Part shown: one piece after another, positions 26,778 to 36,457 of the stretch
Numbering within the stretch: position 1 is the first letter of the stretch
Layout: each line of letters opens with the position of its first letter
Source: Pseudomonas sp. QS1027
GTDB taxonomy: Bacteria; Pseudomonadota; Gammaproteobacteria; Pseudomonadales; Pseudomonadaceae
Reading direction: 5' to 3'
Length of the DNA stretch: 64,000 bases
NCBI RefSeq assembly: GCF_002814235.1
Contig: NZ_PHSU01000005.1
Coordinates: 1-64,000 of the forward strand
The notes under the pieces: model-generated
The model's database searches: none
Told to the model about the DNA's origin: nothing
What the model saw: the letters and a program-made list of their open reading frames with translations, nothing else
Made by a program: the position numbers and the translations under genes

Positions 26778-29715
26778 CCTGACCCAGATGCTGCTGATCA
26801 GCGCCGCGTACCTGCTGGCGTTGTTCGGCGTGGCCTGGATCAGTGAACGCGGGGTGATCCCACGCTCGATCATCCGTCACCCGCTGACCTACACCCTGTC
26901 CCTGGGCGTCTATGCCAGCGCCTGGGCGTTTTATGGCACGGTGGGCCTGGCCTACCAGTACGGCTACGGCTTTCTCTCCAGCTACCTCGGGGTCTCCGGC
27001 GCCTTCCTGCTGGCGCCGGTGCTGCTCTATCCGATCCTGAAGATCACCCGCACCTACCAGCTCTCGTCCCTGGCCGACCTGTTCGCCTTCCGCTTTCGCA
27101 GCACCTGGGCTGGCGCCCTGACCACGGTGTTCATGCTGATCGGTGTATTGCCGCTATTGGCGTTGCAGATCCAGGCGGTGGCCGACTCCATCGGAATTCT
27201 TACCCGCGAACCGGTGCAGCACCGGGTGGCCCTGAGCTTCTGCGCACTGATCAGCCTGTTCACCATCTTCTTCGGCTCACGTCATATCGCCACCCGGGAA
27301 AAACACGAAGGCCTGGTGTTCGCCATTGCCTTCGAGTCGGTGATCAAGCTGATCGCCATCGGCGGGGTTGGCCTCTACGCCTTGTACGGGGTGTTCGACG
27401 GTCCGCAGCAACTTGAACTTTGGCTGCTGCAGAACCAGACCGCCCTGGCCGCATTGCACACGCCGCTGCAGGAAGGCCCGTGGCGCACCCTGCTGCTGGT
27501 GTTCTTCGCCTCGGCCATCGTGATGCCGCACATGTATCACATGACCTTCACCGAGAACCTCAACCCGCGCTCGCTGGTCAGTGCCAGCTGGGGCCTGCCG
27601 CTGTTCCTGCTGCTGATGAGCCTGGCGGTGCCGCTGATCCTCTGGGCCGGACTCAAGCTCGGCGCCACCACCAACCCGGAATACTTCACCCTCGGCATCG
27701 GCATTGCCGCCAACAACGAGGCCCTGGCCCTGCTGGCCTACGTCGGCGGACTCTCGGCCGCCAGCGGGCTGATCATCGTCACCACCCTGGCGCTGTCGGG
27801 CATGGCCCTGAACCACCTGGTGCTGCCGCTCTACCAGCCACCGGCCGAAGGCAATATCTATCGCTGGCTGAAGTGGACACGCCGCGCCCTGATCGTCGCC
27901 ATCATCATGGCCGGCTATGGTTTCTACCTGCTGCTGGGCGCCGAACAGGACCTCGCCAACCTGGGCATCGTCGCCTTCGTCGCGACCCTGCAATTCCTCC
28001 CCGGCGTGCTCTCGGTGCTGTACTGGCCGACCGCCAACCGGCGCGGCTTCATTGCCGGTCTGCTGGCGGGGATCCTGGTCTGGCTGGTGACCATGCTGCT
28101 GCCGTTGATCGGCAACCTGCAGGGCTTCTATGTCCCCTTGCTGAACATGATCTATGTGCTCGACGACACCAGCTGGCATATGGCGGCCATCGCCTCCCTG
28201 GCGGCCAACGTGCTGATGTTCACCCTGATCTCGCTGTTCACCAGTGCCAGCCCGGAAGAGGCCAGCGCCGCCGAGGCCTGCGCGGTGGACAATGTGCGGC
28301 GCCCGCAACGCCGCGAGCTGCACGCCGCCTCACCGCAGGAATTCGCCACCCAACTGGCCAAGCCACTGGGGGCCAAGGCCGCGCAGAAAGAAGTCGAGCA
28401 GGCACTGCGCGATCTCTACCTGCCCTTCGACGAGCGCCGCCCCTACGCCCTGCGCCGCCTGCGCGACCGTATCGAGGCCAACCTGTCCGGGCTGATGGGC
28501 CCGAGCGTCGCCCAGGACATGGTAGAAACCTTCCTGCCCTACAAGGCCGGTGGTGAAAGCTACGTCACCGAGGACATCCACTTCATCGAAAGTCGCCTGG
28601 AAGACTACCACTCGCGTCTCACCGGTCTTGCCGCCGAGCTCGACGCCCTGCGCCGCTACCATCGCCAGACCCTGCAGGAACTGCCGATGGGTGTCTGCTC
28701 GCTGGCCAAGGATCAGGAGATCCTGATGTGGAACAAGGCCATGGAAGAGCTCACCGGCGTGGCCGCGCAGCGTGTGGTCGGCTCACGCCTGGGCACCCTC
28801 GGCGAGCCGTGGAAGGATTTGCTGCAAGGCTTTATCAACCTGCCGGACGAACACTTGCACAAGCAGCACCTGGCCCTCGACGGCCAGACCCGCTGGCTGA
28901 ACCTGCACAAGGCGGCGATCGACGAGCCATTGGCGCCGGGCAACAGCGGCCTGGTGCTGCTGGTCGAGGACCTCACCGAAACCCAGATGCTCGAAGACAA
29001 GCTGGTGCATTCCGAGCGGCTGGCGAGCATCGGCCGGCTGGCGGCCGGCGTCGCCCACGAGATCGGCAACCCGATCACCGGCATCGCCTGCCTGGCGCAG
29101 AACCTGCGCGAAGAGCGCGAGGACGACAGCGAACTGACCGAAATCAGCGGGCAGATCCTCGAACAGACCAAGCGCGTCTCGCGCATCGTCCAGTCGCTGA
29201 TGAGCTTCGCCCATGCCGGCAGTCACCAGCACAACGACGAAGCCGTCTGTCTGGCCGAGGTCGCCCAGGATGCCATTGGTCTGCTGGCCTTGAACCGGCG
29301 CAACTTCGAAGTACAGTTCTTCAACCTGTGCGATCCCGAGCACTGGGTCGACGGCGATTCCCAACGCCTGGCCCAGGTGCTCATCAACCTGCTCTCCAAC
29401 GCCCGTGACGCTTCGCCTGCCGGTGCGGCGGTGCGGGTCAAGAGTGAAGCCTTCGAACACACCATCGACCTGATCGTCGAGGACGAAGGCACTGGTATCC
29501 CGAAGAACATCATGGATCGATTGTTCGAACCCTTCTTCACCACCAAGGATCCTGGCGAGGGCACCGGACTGGGCCTTGCTCTGGTCTATTCCATCGTTGA
29601 AGAGCATTATGGACAAATCACCATCGACAGCCCGGCTGACATCCAAAGCCAACGTGGCACCCGTATCCGGGTCACCCTGCCGCGTCATGTCGAAGCGACG
29701 TCCGCTGTGAACTGA
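26767..29715 (+). CDS. cbrA: Sensor histidine kinase CbrA with an SLC5-type transporter domain
   Basis: This 982-residue protein has about thirteen membrane helices in its first 500 residues in the sodium/solute symporter (SLC5) pattern, then a linker domain, a PAS-like region (about 640-740), a HisKA domain with [11 protein letters not shown] (H764) and an ATPase domain with [17 protein letters not shown] and GTGLGLA. It senses carbon/nitrogen status, possibly by transporting histidine, and phosphorylates CbrB. I prefer the ATG at 26767 (MSFSLTQM); the ATG six bases earlier is equally possible. CbrX overlaps the start. Confidence 0.96.
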   Translation: MSFSLTQMLLISAAYLLALFGVAWISERGVIPRSIIRHPLTYTLSLGVYASAWAFYGTVGLAYQYGYGFLSSYLGVSGAFLLAPVLLYPILKITRTYQLSSLADLFAFRFRSTWAGALTTVFMLIGVLPLLALQIQAVADSIGILTREPVQHRVALSFCALISLFTIFFGSRHIATREKHEGLVFAIAFESVIKLIAIGGVGLYALYGVFDGPQQLELWLLQNQTALAALHTPLQEGPWRTLLLVFFASAIVMPHMYHMTFTENLNPRSLVSASWGLPLFLLLMSLAVPLILWAGLKLGATTNPEYFTLGIGIAANNEALALLAYVGGLSAASGLIIVTTLALSGMALNHLVLPLYQPPAEGNIYRWLKWTRRALIVAIIMAGYGFYLLLGAEQDLANLGIVAFVATLQFLPGVLSVLYWPTANRRGFIAGLLAGILVWLVTMLLPLIGNLQGFYVPLLNMIYVLDDTSWHMAAIASLAANVLMFTLISLFTSASPEEASAAEACAVDNVRRPQRRELHAASPQEFATQLAKPLGAKAAQKEVEQALRDLYLPFDERRPYALRRLRDRIEANLSGLMGPSVAQDMVETFLPYKAGGESYVTEDIHFIESRLEDYHSRLTGLAAELDALRRYHRQTLQELPMGVCSLAKDQEILMWNKAMEELTGVAAQRVVGSRLGTLGEPWKDLLQGFINLPDEHLHKQHLALDGQTRWLNLHKAAIDEPLAPGNSGLVLLVEDLTETQMLEDKLVHSERLASIGRLAAGVAHEIGNPITGIACLAQNLREEREDDSELTEISGQILEQTKRVSRIVQSLMSFAHAGSHQHNDEAVCLAEVAQDAIGLLALNRRNFEVQFFNLCDPEHWVDGDSQRLAQVLINLLSNARDASPAGAAVRVKSEAFEHTIDLIVEDEGTGIPKNIMDRLFEPFFTTKDPGEGTGLGLALVYSIVEEHYGQITIDSPADIQSQRGTRIRVTLPRHVEATSAVN

Positions 29716-29737
29716 GACCGTCGAGAGAACCGAATCA

Positions 29738-31174
29738 ATGCCGCACATTCTGATCGTCGAAGACGAAACCATCATCCGCTCCGCCCTGCGTCGCCTGCTG
29801 GAACGTAATCAGTACCAGGTCAGCGAAGCCGGTTCGGTGCAGGAAGCCCAGGAACGTTTCAGTATCCCCTCGTTCGACCTGATCGTCAGCGACCTGCGCC
29901 TGCCCGGCGCCCCCGGCACCGAACTGATCAAGCTCGGCCAGGGCACCCCCGTGCTGATCATGACCAGCTACGCCAGCCTGCGCTCGGCCGTGGACTCGAT
30001 GAAAATGGGCGCGGTGGACTACATCGCCAAGCCGTTCGACCACGACGAGATGCTCCAGGCCGTGGCCCGCATCCTTCGTGATCGCCAGGGCAACCAGGGC
30101 GCGCCGGCCGAGAAAGTCGCCGGCAAGGGCAATGGCGCGGCGGAAAAAGCCGGTGCCAACAACATGAATGGCGAAATCGGCATCATCGGCTCCTGTCCGC
30201 CGATGCAGGACCTCTACAGCAAGATCCGCAAAGTCGCGCCCACCGACTCCAACGTCCTGGTCCAGGGCGAGTCGGGTACCGGCAAGGAGCTGGTGGCCCG
30301 CGCCCTGCACAACCTGTCCAAGCGCGCCAAGGCGCCAATGATCTCGGTCAACTGTGCGGCCATCCCGGAAAGCCTGATCGAGTCCGAACTGTTCGGCCAC
30401 GAAAAAGGCGCCTTCACCGGGGCCAGCGCCGGTCGCGCCGGCCTGGTGGAAGCGGCGGATGGCGGCACGCTGTTCCTCGACGAAATCGGCGAGCTGCCCC
30501 TCGAAGCCCAGGCACGTCTGCTGCGGGTATTGCAGGAAGGCGAGATCCGCCGCGTCGGTTCGGTGCAGTCGCAGAAAGTCGATGTGCGCCTGATCGCCGC
30601 GACCCACCGCGACCTCAAGAGCCTGGCCAAGATCGGCCAGTTCCGCGAAGACCTTTACTACCGCCTGCACGTGATCGCGCTGAAGCTGCCGGCCTTGCGC
30701 GAGCGTGGCGCCGACGTCAACGAGATCGCCAGTGCCTTCCTCGCCCGCCAGAGCGCACGGGTGGGTCGCACCGACCTGCGCTTCGCTCCCGATGCCGAGC
30801 AAGCCATTCGCCATTACTCCTGGCCGGGTAACGTCCGTGAACTGGAGAATGCGGTCGAGCGTGCGGTGATCCTGTGCGAAAGCCCGGAAATTTCCGCCGA
30901 CCTGCTGGGCATCGACATCGAGCTCGGTGATCTGGAAGAAGAAGAATTCATCGGCCTGGCGCCGCAACAGGCCAGCGCCAGTAACGCCAGCCACGAGCCG
31001 ACCGAGGACCTGTCACTGGAAGACTACTTCCAGCACTTCGTCCTCGAGCACCAGGACCACATGACCGAGACCGAGCTGGCCCGCAAACTCGGGGTCAGCC
31101 GCAAGTGCCTGTGGGAACGCCGCCAGCGCCTGGGCATTCCACGGCGCAAGACCGGGGTGGCCAGCGAGAGCTGA
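29738..31174 (+). CDS. cbrB: Sigma-54-dependent response regulator CbrB
   Basis: This 478-residue protein has a receiver domain with the phosphoacceptor D52 in SDLRLPG, a sigma-54 AAA+ domain with GESGTGKE and the sigma-54-contact loop GAFTGA, and a Fis-type helix-turn-helix at the C-terminus ([19 protein letters not shown]). With CbrA it controls use of amino acids and other secondary carbon sources, mainly by activating crcZ, which begins about 190 bases downstream. Confidence 0.97.
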   Translation: MPHILIVEDETIIRSALRRLLERNQYQVSEAGSVQEAQERFSIPSFDLIVSDLRLPGAPGTELIKLGQGTPVLIMTSYASLRSAVDSMKMGAVDYIAKPFDHDEMLQAVARILRDRQGNQGAPAEKVAGKGNGAAEKAGANNMNGEIGIIGSCPPMQDLYSKIRKVAPTDSNVLVQGESGTGKELVARALHNLSKRAKAPMISVNCAAIPESLIESELFGHEKGAFTGASAGRAGLVEAADGGTLFLDEIGELPLEAQARLLRVLQEGEIRRVGSVQSQKVDVRLIAATHRDLKSLAKIGQFREDLYYRLHVIALKLPALRERGADVNEIASAFLARQSARVGRTDLRFAPDAEQAIRHYSWPGNVRELENAVERAVILCESPEISADLLGIDIELGDLEEEEFIGLAPQQASASNASHEPTEDLSLEDYFQHFVLEHQDHMTETELARKLGVSRKCLWERRQRLGIPRRKTGVASES

Positions 31175-31218
31175 TCCGGGCGCGCGCCCACAGGTAACAC
31201 TGCACCTTGTGAAAAAAC

Positions 31219-31244
31219 TGTTACCCCAGGATTTTCACGTAACA
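31219..31244. promoter_or_regulatory. CbrB upstream activating site for crcZ
   Basis: TGTTAC (31219-31224) and GTAACA (31239-31244) form an inverted repeat with exactly 14 bases between, which is the CbrB site architecture described for pseudomonads. It lies about 100 bases before the sigma-54 promoter. Further half sites are GTAACA at 31194-31199 and GTAACG at 31261-31266. Confidence 0.75.
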
Positions 31245-31283
31245 AAAGCCGGGTCTATCGGTAACGAAGATCCGGCTTTTTTT
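31244..31283 (+). terminator. Intrinsic terminator of cbrB
   Basis: AAAAGCCGGGTCT pairs with AGATCCGGCTTTT (one wobble) around an 11-base loop, ending in seven T residues. The loop carries the GTAACG half site, and the left arm starts inside the CbrB site. Confidence 0.8.
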
Positions 31284-31341
31284 CGCCTGAAAAAAACCAT
31301 TTCCGCGGGAGAACCCAACGTTTACGGGGTTTCGAAAAAGT

Positions 31342-31357
31342 TGGCACGGCACCTGCT
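31342..31357 (+). promoter_or_regulatory. Sigma-54 promoter of crcZ
   Basis: TGGCACGGCACCTGCT has GG at 31343-31344 and GC at 31355-31356 with exactly ten bases between, the -24/-12 signature. Transcription should start at about 31368. Confidence 0.9.
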
Positions 31358-31367
31358 ATAGCTTTGG

Positions 31368-31740
31368 TACAAGAACAATAACAAGCAATGCACCAGACAA
31401 TAAAAACAAGACGTATCGACTCACGCACAATAAAAACAACACGGCGAGAGACGTAGCTAACTGATTCTTTTGGAGAAGTACTGTAATTGGGGCTTGCCCC
31501 GCGACCAGGCCGAGAACAACAAAAACTGCCCTCAAAGCAGCGCCTGAACTGGTTGGATCCTCTGGATCATCACACTACAGCGATCAAAGCAATCCGTTTG
31601 CTCTTGGCTCCCGATTGGGAGAGCCCACTGGCTTGAAACCTAGTGGCACAGGGCGATCAACAAAAACAAGAAGCCCGAAACCATAATAAAAATAGAGCAC
31701 GCAACTACTTCTGGGGGAGCTTCGGCTCCCCTTGTAGTTT
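31368..31740 (+). ncRNA. crcZ: CrcZ, catabolite-repression decoy RNA
   Basis: This RNA of about 373 bases starts after the sigma-54 promoter and ends at a GGGGAGC-TTCG-GCTCCCC hairpin (31714-31731) extended by AACTAC/GTAGTT. It carries repeated A-rich CA motifs of the AANAANAA kind at about 31374, 31398, 31428, 31514 and 31658, and a weaker one near 31684. In Pseudomonas such motifs sequester Hfq/Crc and relieve catabolite repression. Position between cbrB and pcnB matches P. aeruginosa. Exact ends are estimated. Confidence 0.9.
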
Positions 31741-31880
31741 CCGCGATACCGACCCGCCCGCCCTGCTTCCCCTGCGCCCTCGATTGATTGATTTGCAGCC
31801 TTCGCAACGCCTGTGGCAGACCCTCCATCACGGTCCCTGGCCGATACTGCGGCGGCTTCCTACACCATCCCTCGACTAAA

Positions 31881-31889
31881 TGCTAGAAT
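31881..31889 (+). promoter_or_regulatory. Extended -10 element upstream of pcnB
   Basis: TGCTAGAAT combines a TG extension and TAGAAT, 62 bases before the pcnB ATG; no good -35 is seen. The rest of the 31741-31950 gap holds no open frame that I can support. Confidence 0.45.
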
Positions 31890-31950
31890 CCTCGCCCATC
31901 GTGCGGTCATTCTTTGAGGTGGCCGAATATTCCTTCAAACAGTGCCTCCC

Positions 31951-33339
31951 ATGCTGAAGAAGCTGTTCCAGTCATTACGTTCTCCCTCGCGTCGAACGCA
32001 ACATAAACGCAGCACCCCTGAAGTGCTCAATAGCGGCCAGCACTCGCTGCAAAAGGCCCAGTTCAGCCGGTATGCGGTGAATATCGTCGAACGCCTGCAG
32101 AACGCCGGCTACCAGGCCTATCTGGTCGGCGGCTGCGTGCGCGACATGCTGCTCAACATCACACCCAAGGATTTCGACGTCGCCACCAGCGCCACGCCGG
32201 AGCAGATCCGCGCCGAATTTCGCAACGCCCGGATCATCGGTCGTCGCTTCAAACTGGTGCATATCCACTTCGGTCGGGAAATCATCGAGGTCGCGACCTT
32301 TCGCGCCAACCACCCGCAAGACGAAGACGAGGACAGCAATCAGTCCTCGCGCAACGAAAGCGGGCGGATTCTGCGCGACAACGTCTACGGCACCCTCGAG
32401 GACGACGCCCAGCGCCGCGACTTCACCATCAACGCCCTGTATTACGATCCGGTCAGCGAGCGCATCCTCGACTACGCCAACGGCGTACACGATATCCGCA
32501 ACCGCCTGATCCGCCTGATCGGCGACCCGACCCAGCGTTACCAGGAAGACCCGGTACGGATGCTGCGGGCCGTGCGCTTCGCCGCCAAGCTGGACTTCGG
32601 TATCGAGAAACACACCGTCGCGCCGATTCGCAAACTGGCGCCGATGCTGCGCGAGATCCCCTCGGCGCGCCTGTTCGAAGAAGTGCTCAAGCTGTTCCTC
32701 TCGGGATATGCCGCCGACACCTTCGAGATGCTCGTCGACCTCAAGCTGTTCGAACCGCTGTTCCCGGCCAGTTTCGAGGCCCTGGAACACAACCCGACCT
32801 ACACCCACACGCTGATCAGCGAAGCCCTGATCAACACCGACCTGCGCATCCAGCAGAACAAGCCGGTCACCCCGGCGTTCCTGTTTGCCGCGCTGCTCTG
32901 GCCGGCCCTGCCCGGCCGTGTGCTGCGCTTGCAGGCCAAGGGCATGCCGCCGATTCCGGCCATGCAGGAAGCCGCCCACGAGTTGATCAGCGAACAGTGC
33001 CAACGGATTGCGATTCCGAAGCGCTTCACCCTGCCGATCCGCGAGATCTGGGACATGCAGGAACGCCTGCCACGGCGCAGCGGCAAGCGTGCCGACCTGT
33101 TGCTGGACAACCCGCGTTTCCGCGCCGGCTACGACTTCCTGCTGCTGCGCGAAACCGCCGGCGAGCAGACCGATGGCCTGGGCGAATGGTGGACCGATTA
33201 CCAGGACGCCAATGATGCCGGTCGACGCGACATGATCCGTGACCTGGGCAGCAAGGACGACGGTACTGGCACCGGCCCGCGCAAACGCCGGCGCAGCCCG
33301 GCCGGCAAGCGCAAGCGTGCCGCTGGTACGGACGAGTAA
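31951..33339 (+). CDS. pcnB: Poly(A) polymerase I
   Basis: This 462-residue class II nucleotidyltransferase has the signature LVGGCVRDMLLN with the catalytic DFDVAT downstream, the RRDFTINALYYD block, and a basic tail (RKRRRSPAGKRKRA). It adds A tails that speed RNA decay and can also act in sRNA turnover. I chose the ATG at 31951; a GTG three codons earlier is less likely. FolK starts four bases after it, so the two are probably one transcript. Confidence 0.95.
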   Translation: MLKKLFQSLRSPSRRTQHKRSTPEVLNSGQHSLQKAQFSRYAVNIVERLQNAGYQAYLVGGCVRDMLLNITPKDFDVATSATPEQIRAEFRNARIIGRRFKLVHIHFGREIIEVATFRANHPQDEDEDSNQSSRNESGRILRDNVYGTLEDDAQRRDFTINALYYDPVSERILDYANGVHDIRNRLIRLIGDPTQRYQEDPVRMLRAVRFAAKLDFGIEKHTVAPIRKLAPMLREIPSARLFEEVLKLFLSGYAADTFEMLVDLKLFEPLFPASFEALEHNPTYTHTLISEALINTDLRIQQNKPVTPAFLFAALLWPALPGRVLRLQAKGMPPIPAMQEAAHELISEQCQRIAIPKRFTLPIREIWDMQERLPRRSGKRADLLLDNPRFRAGYDFLLLRETAGEQTDGLGEWWTDYQDANDAGRRDMIRDLGSKDDGTGTGPRKRRRSPAGKRKRAAGTDE

Positions 33340-33343
33340 GTCG

Positions 33344-33835
33344 ATGGAACACGTGTATATCGGGCTGGGCAGCAACCTGGCGGATCCGGCGGAGCAATTG
33401 CGCAACGCCATCCAGGCCCTGGGGCAACTGCCCGACACGCTGCTGACAGGCGTTTCCGCGTTCTACCAGAGCGATTCGCTGCTGCCCGGCCAGCCGCGCT
33501 ACACCAATGCCGTGGCCGCCCTCGACAGCGGCCTGGCGCCCCTGGCGCTGCTGGATGCGCTGCAAGCCATCGAAATCGACCAGGGCCGTGAACGGCACGA
33601 GCGTTGGGGGCCGCGCACCCTCGACCTGGATATCCTGCTGTTCGGCGAGCGCCTGATCGACGAGCCGCGCCTGAAAGTCCCGCACTACCATATGCAGGCC
33701 CGGGCGTTCGTGCTCTATCCCCTCGCGGAACTGGCGCCGGCTGATTTGCAACTGGCCGATGGCCGCAGCCTGAAGGCGCTGTTGGCGGACTGCCCGTTCG
33801 TCGGCCTGGAACGCCTGCAGCCCTCCCACTGCTGA
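33344..33835 (+). CDS. folK: 2-amino-4-hydroxy-6-hydroxymethyldihydropteridine pyrophosphokinase
   Basis: This 163-residue enzyme of folate synthesis transfers pyrophosphate to hydroxymethyl-dihydropterin. Typical blocks are YIGLGSNLADP at the N-terminus and RWGPRTLDLDILLFG. The ATG at 33344 is four bases after the pcnB stop; the longer frame upstream lies inside pcnB. The product feeds FolP, encoded near 58.3 kb. Confidence 0.95.
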   Translation: MEHVYIGLGSNLADPAEQLRNAIQALGQLPDTLLTGVSAFYQSDSLLPGQPRYTNAVAALDSGLAPLALLDALQAIEIDQGRERHERWGPRTLDLDILLFGERLIDEPRLKVPHYHMQARAFVLYPLAELAPADLQLADGRSLKALLADCPFVGLERLQPSHC

Positions 33836-33853
33836 ATCGCATCAGTTAAGCCG

Positions 33854-33884
33854 GTAACACTCCCGGCGTAACATTGCGGTAACA
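33854..33884. repeat. Three direct GTAACA repeats upstream of panB
   Basis: GTAACA occurs at 33854-33859, 33868-33873 and 33879-33884, starts 14 and 11 bases apart, just upstream of a possible panB promoter. The hexamer equals the CbrB half site found upstream of crcZ, but no TGTTAC partner is present here. Confidence 0.5.
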
Positions 33885-33891
33885 CACACGA

Positions 33892-33920
33892 TTGACTTCC
33901 CCAGTTCTCCTCACGACTAT
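33892..33920 (+). promoter_or_regulatory. Candidate panBC promoter
   Basis: TTGACT (33892-33897), a 17-base spacer and GACTAT (33915-33920) form a sigma-70-like promoter about 140 bases before panB. The -10 is weak. The gap 33836-34064 otherwise holds no gene. Confidence 0.4.
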
Positions 33921-34064
33921 AGGCGTCCCGTTGCCGCCCCTGCGGCGTTTGAAGGGCGCAATCCAGGCTTTTGCAAGCACGACATCAGAACGTGCGCCTG
34001 TATACACGACGAATCACGCGCGTTACTCGCAGTCATTTGCACGGCGCCTAATGAGGACTTTTTC

Positions 34065-34865
34065 ATGCCAGACATTACCCTGACCACCCTGCAAGGCCTC
34101 AAGCAAAAGGGTGAGAAAATCACCATGCTGACCTGCTACGACGCGACCTTCGCCCACGCCAGCTGCGCGGCCGGTGTCGAGGTGTTGCTGATCGGCGATT
34201 CGCTGGGCATGGTTACCCAAGGGCATGACAGCACGCTGCCCGTTACCGTCGCCGACATCTGCTATCACACCGCCAGTGTCAAACGCGGCAACCAGGGCGC
34301 CTTCATCATTGCCGACCTGCCGTTCATGGCCTACGCCACCCTCGAGCAGACCTTTCACAACAGCGGCCTGTTGATGCAGGCCGGTGCGCATATGGTGAAG
34401 GTCGAAGGCGCCGCCTGGCTCGCCGAATCCATCCGCCAGTTGGCCGAACGCGGCGTCCCGGTGTGCGTGCACATGGGCCTGACCCCACAGTCGGTGAACA
34501 TCTTCGGCGGCTACAAGGTCCAGGGCCGCGGCGAAGCCCAGGCCCGGCAGATGCGCGCCGACGCCATCGCCCTGGAACAGGCCGGCGCGGCCATGATCCT
34601 GCTGGAATGCGTGCCGAGCGAACTGGCCGCGGAAATCACCCAGGCGGTGAAGGTCCCGGTGATCGGGATCGGTGCCGGCAGCGCCACCGACGGCCAGGTC
34701 CTGGTCCTGCACGACATGCTCGGCCTGTCCATCAGCGGTCGCGTGCCCAAGTTCGTGAAGAACTTCATGGCCGGCCAGGACAGCCTGCATGGTGCCCTGA
34801 GTGCCTATGTCAGTGAGGTCAAGGCCGCCACCTTCCCTGGGATCGAACACGGATTCAGTGCATGA
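34065..34865 (+). CDS. panB: 3-methyl-2-oxobutanoate hydroxymethyltransferase
   Basis: This 266-residue TIM-barrel enzyme makes ketopantoate from 2-oxoisovalerate and methylenetetrahydrofolate, the first pantothenate step. Typical blocks are [28 protein letters not shown] and the catalytic region around [11 protein letters not shown]. Its end overlaps panC by four bases (ATGA), so the two are translated together. The precursor comes from the IlvI/IlvC pathway. Confidence 0.97.
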   Translation: MPDITLTTLQGLKQKGEKITMLTCYDATFAHASCAAGVEVLLIGDSLGMVTQGHDSTLPVTVADICYHTASVKRGNQGAFIIADLPFMAYATLEQTFHNSGLLMQAGAHMVKVEGAAWLAESIRQLAERGVPVCVHMGLTPQSVNIFGGYKVQGRGEAQARQMRADAIALEQAGAAMILLECVPSELAAEITQAVKVPVIGIGAGSATDGQVLVLHDMLGLSISGRVPKFVKNFMAGQDSLHGALSAYVSEVKAATFPGIEHGFSA

Positions 34866-35722
34866 ACACAGTCAAGACCATTCTCGAACTGCGCGCCGCC
34901 GTGGCGCGCGCCCGCGGCGAAGGCAAGCGCATCGGTTTCGTGCCGACCATGGGCAACCTGCACAGCGGCCACGCGGCCCTGGTGACCAAGGCTGCGCAAC
35001 GGGCGGACTTCGTGGTGGCGAGCATTTTCGTCAACCCGTTGCAGTTCGGCGCCAACGAAGACCTCGACAAGTACCCGCGAACCCTCGCCGCCGACCAGGA
35101 AAAACTGCTCCAGGCCGGTTGCCACCTGCTGTTCGCCCCCAGTGTCGAGGAAATGTACCCCGGCGGCATGACGGGCCAGACCCGCGTCAGCGTCCCGCAA
35201 CTCTCCGAAGGCCTGTGCGGCGCCAGCCGTCCCGGGCATTTCGAAGGCGTGGCGACGGTGGTCAGCAAGCTGTTCAACATGGTCCAGCCGGACCTGGCGG
35301 TATTCGGTCAGAAGGACTTCCAGCAACTGGCGGTGATCCGGCAGTTGGTGCATGACCTGAACATGCCGATCCAGATCATCGGCGAACCGACCGTACGCGC
35401 CGCCGACGGCCTGGCGCTGTCCTCGCGCAACGGCTTTCTCGACGAACAACAGCGGGCCAAGGCGCCGGCGTTGTATCGCAGCCTGAAGCAGATCGCCGAG
35501 GCCATCGAACAGGGCGAGCGCGACTATCCCAAGCTGCTGGCCGAGCAGACCCGGCAGATCGAAGGCGCCGGCTTGCGCAGCGACTACCTGGAAATCCGCC
35601 ACGCCCTGAACCTGCGCCCGGCGACGCCCGAGGACCGCGACCTGGTGATCCTGGTCGCGGCCTTCCTCGGCACCACGCGCCTGATCGACAACCTGCACCT
35701 GAACCTCGACAGCCCGGCCTGA
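34862..35722 (+). CDS. panC: Pantoate-beta-alanine ligase
   Basis: This 286-residue ligase of the HIGH superfamily joins pantoate and beta-alanine with ATP. The HIGH-like motif is [13 protein letters not shown] and the KMSKS-like region is ALSSRNGFL. It overlaps panB by four bases and is separated from panD by 105 bases holding two hairpins. Confidence 0.97.
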   Translation: MNTVKTILELRAAVARARGEGKRIGFVPTMGNLHSGHAALVTKAAQRADFVVASIFVNPLQFGANEDLDKYPRTLAADQEKLLQAGCHLLFAPSVEEMYPGGMTGQTRVSVPQLSEGLCGASRPGHFEGVATVVSKLFNMVQPDLAVFGQKDFQQLAVIRQLVHDLNMPIQIIGEPTVRAADGLALSSRNGFLDEQQRAKAPALYRSLKQIAEAIEQGERDYPKLLAEQTRQIEGAGLRSDYLEIRHALNLRPATPEDRDLVILVAAFLGTTRLIDNLHLNLDSPA

Positions 35723-35730
35723 CCGCCCGA

Positions 35731-35798
35731 TTGCCCGGCCCCACGGCTTCGGGCAAACTGCCGCCGCCCGGCGCCACGCACCGCAAATGCGTGGCGCC
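35731..35798 (+). other. Two tandem hairpins between panC and panD
   Basis: TTGCCC/GGGCAA (35731-35756) is followed by a perfect 11-bp stem GGCGCCACGCA/TGCGTGGCGCC (35770-35798) with a seven-base loop. No T-run follows, so they may stabilise or process the mRNA rather than end it. The RNA role is inferred. Confidence 0.5.
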
Positions 35799-35827
35799 GC
35801 ACGAGGATCCGCCCAAGGAAACACCCC

Positions 35828-36208
35828 ATGCACGCCATCATGCTCAAAGCCAAATTGCATCGCGCCGAAGTCACCCACGCGGTGCTCGATTACGAAGGTT
35901 CCTGCGCCATCGACGGCGAGTGGCTGGACCTGGCCGGGATCCGTGAGTACGAACAGATCCAGATCTACAACGTCGACAACGGCGAGCGCTTCACCACCTA
36001 TGCCATTCGCGGCGAGGAAGGCTCGCGGATCATCTCGGTGAACGGTGCCGCCGCCCACAAGGCCGGCGTCGGCGACCGGGTGATCATCTGCGCCTACGCC
36101 CATTACAGCGAGGCCGAGCTGGTCGATTTCAAACCGCGCATGCTGTACATGGCCCCGGGCAACGAACTGAGCCACACCAGCCACTCGATTCCGGTGCAGG
36201 TCGCCTGA
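35828..36208 (+). CDS. panD: Aspartate 1-decarboxylase proenzyme
   Basis: This 126-residue pyruvoyl enzyme makes beta-alanine from aspartate for pantothenate. It self-cleaves between G24 and S25 in YEGSCAID, which is present, to form the pyruvoyl group. AAGGAAACACCCC precedes the ATG. It supplies the beta-alanine used by PanC upstream. Confidence 0.97.
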   Translation: MHAIMLKAKLHRAEVTHAVLDYEGSCAIDGEWLDLAGIREYEQIQIYNVDNGERFTTYAIRGEEGSRIISVNGAAAHKAGVGDRVIICAYAHYSEAELVDFKPRMLYMAPGNELSHTSHSIPVQVA

Positions 36209-36457
36209 TCACCGCCTGACCGGGTACGCGAAAACGCCTTTCGTCCCCGGGAGTGCGAAAAAGTACCGAGTAAAGGTCAGACAAAGCCAAGACAGATGCA
36301 GGCGCGAGCGGTACTGTAATCGCCCCTGCATCATTCAACCGTGCTGACGCAGGTTGCCGGACACTGCCACCGACAAAAGCAGGACGTTCCGGCGTTTCTG
36401 GTGTCCAAAAAAGCCAAATGTCCAAAAGGCAGCTCTCGTAAAAGGAAACCCGCAGCG

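Noticed and set aside
31643..31879. 78-codon open frame over the crcZ 3' end
   Set aside because: It overlaps the crcZ hairpin, has no ribosome binding site and no similarity that I recognise.
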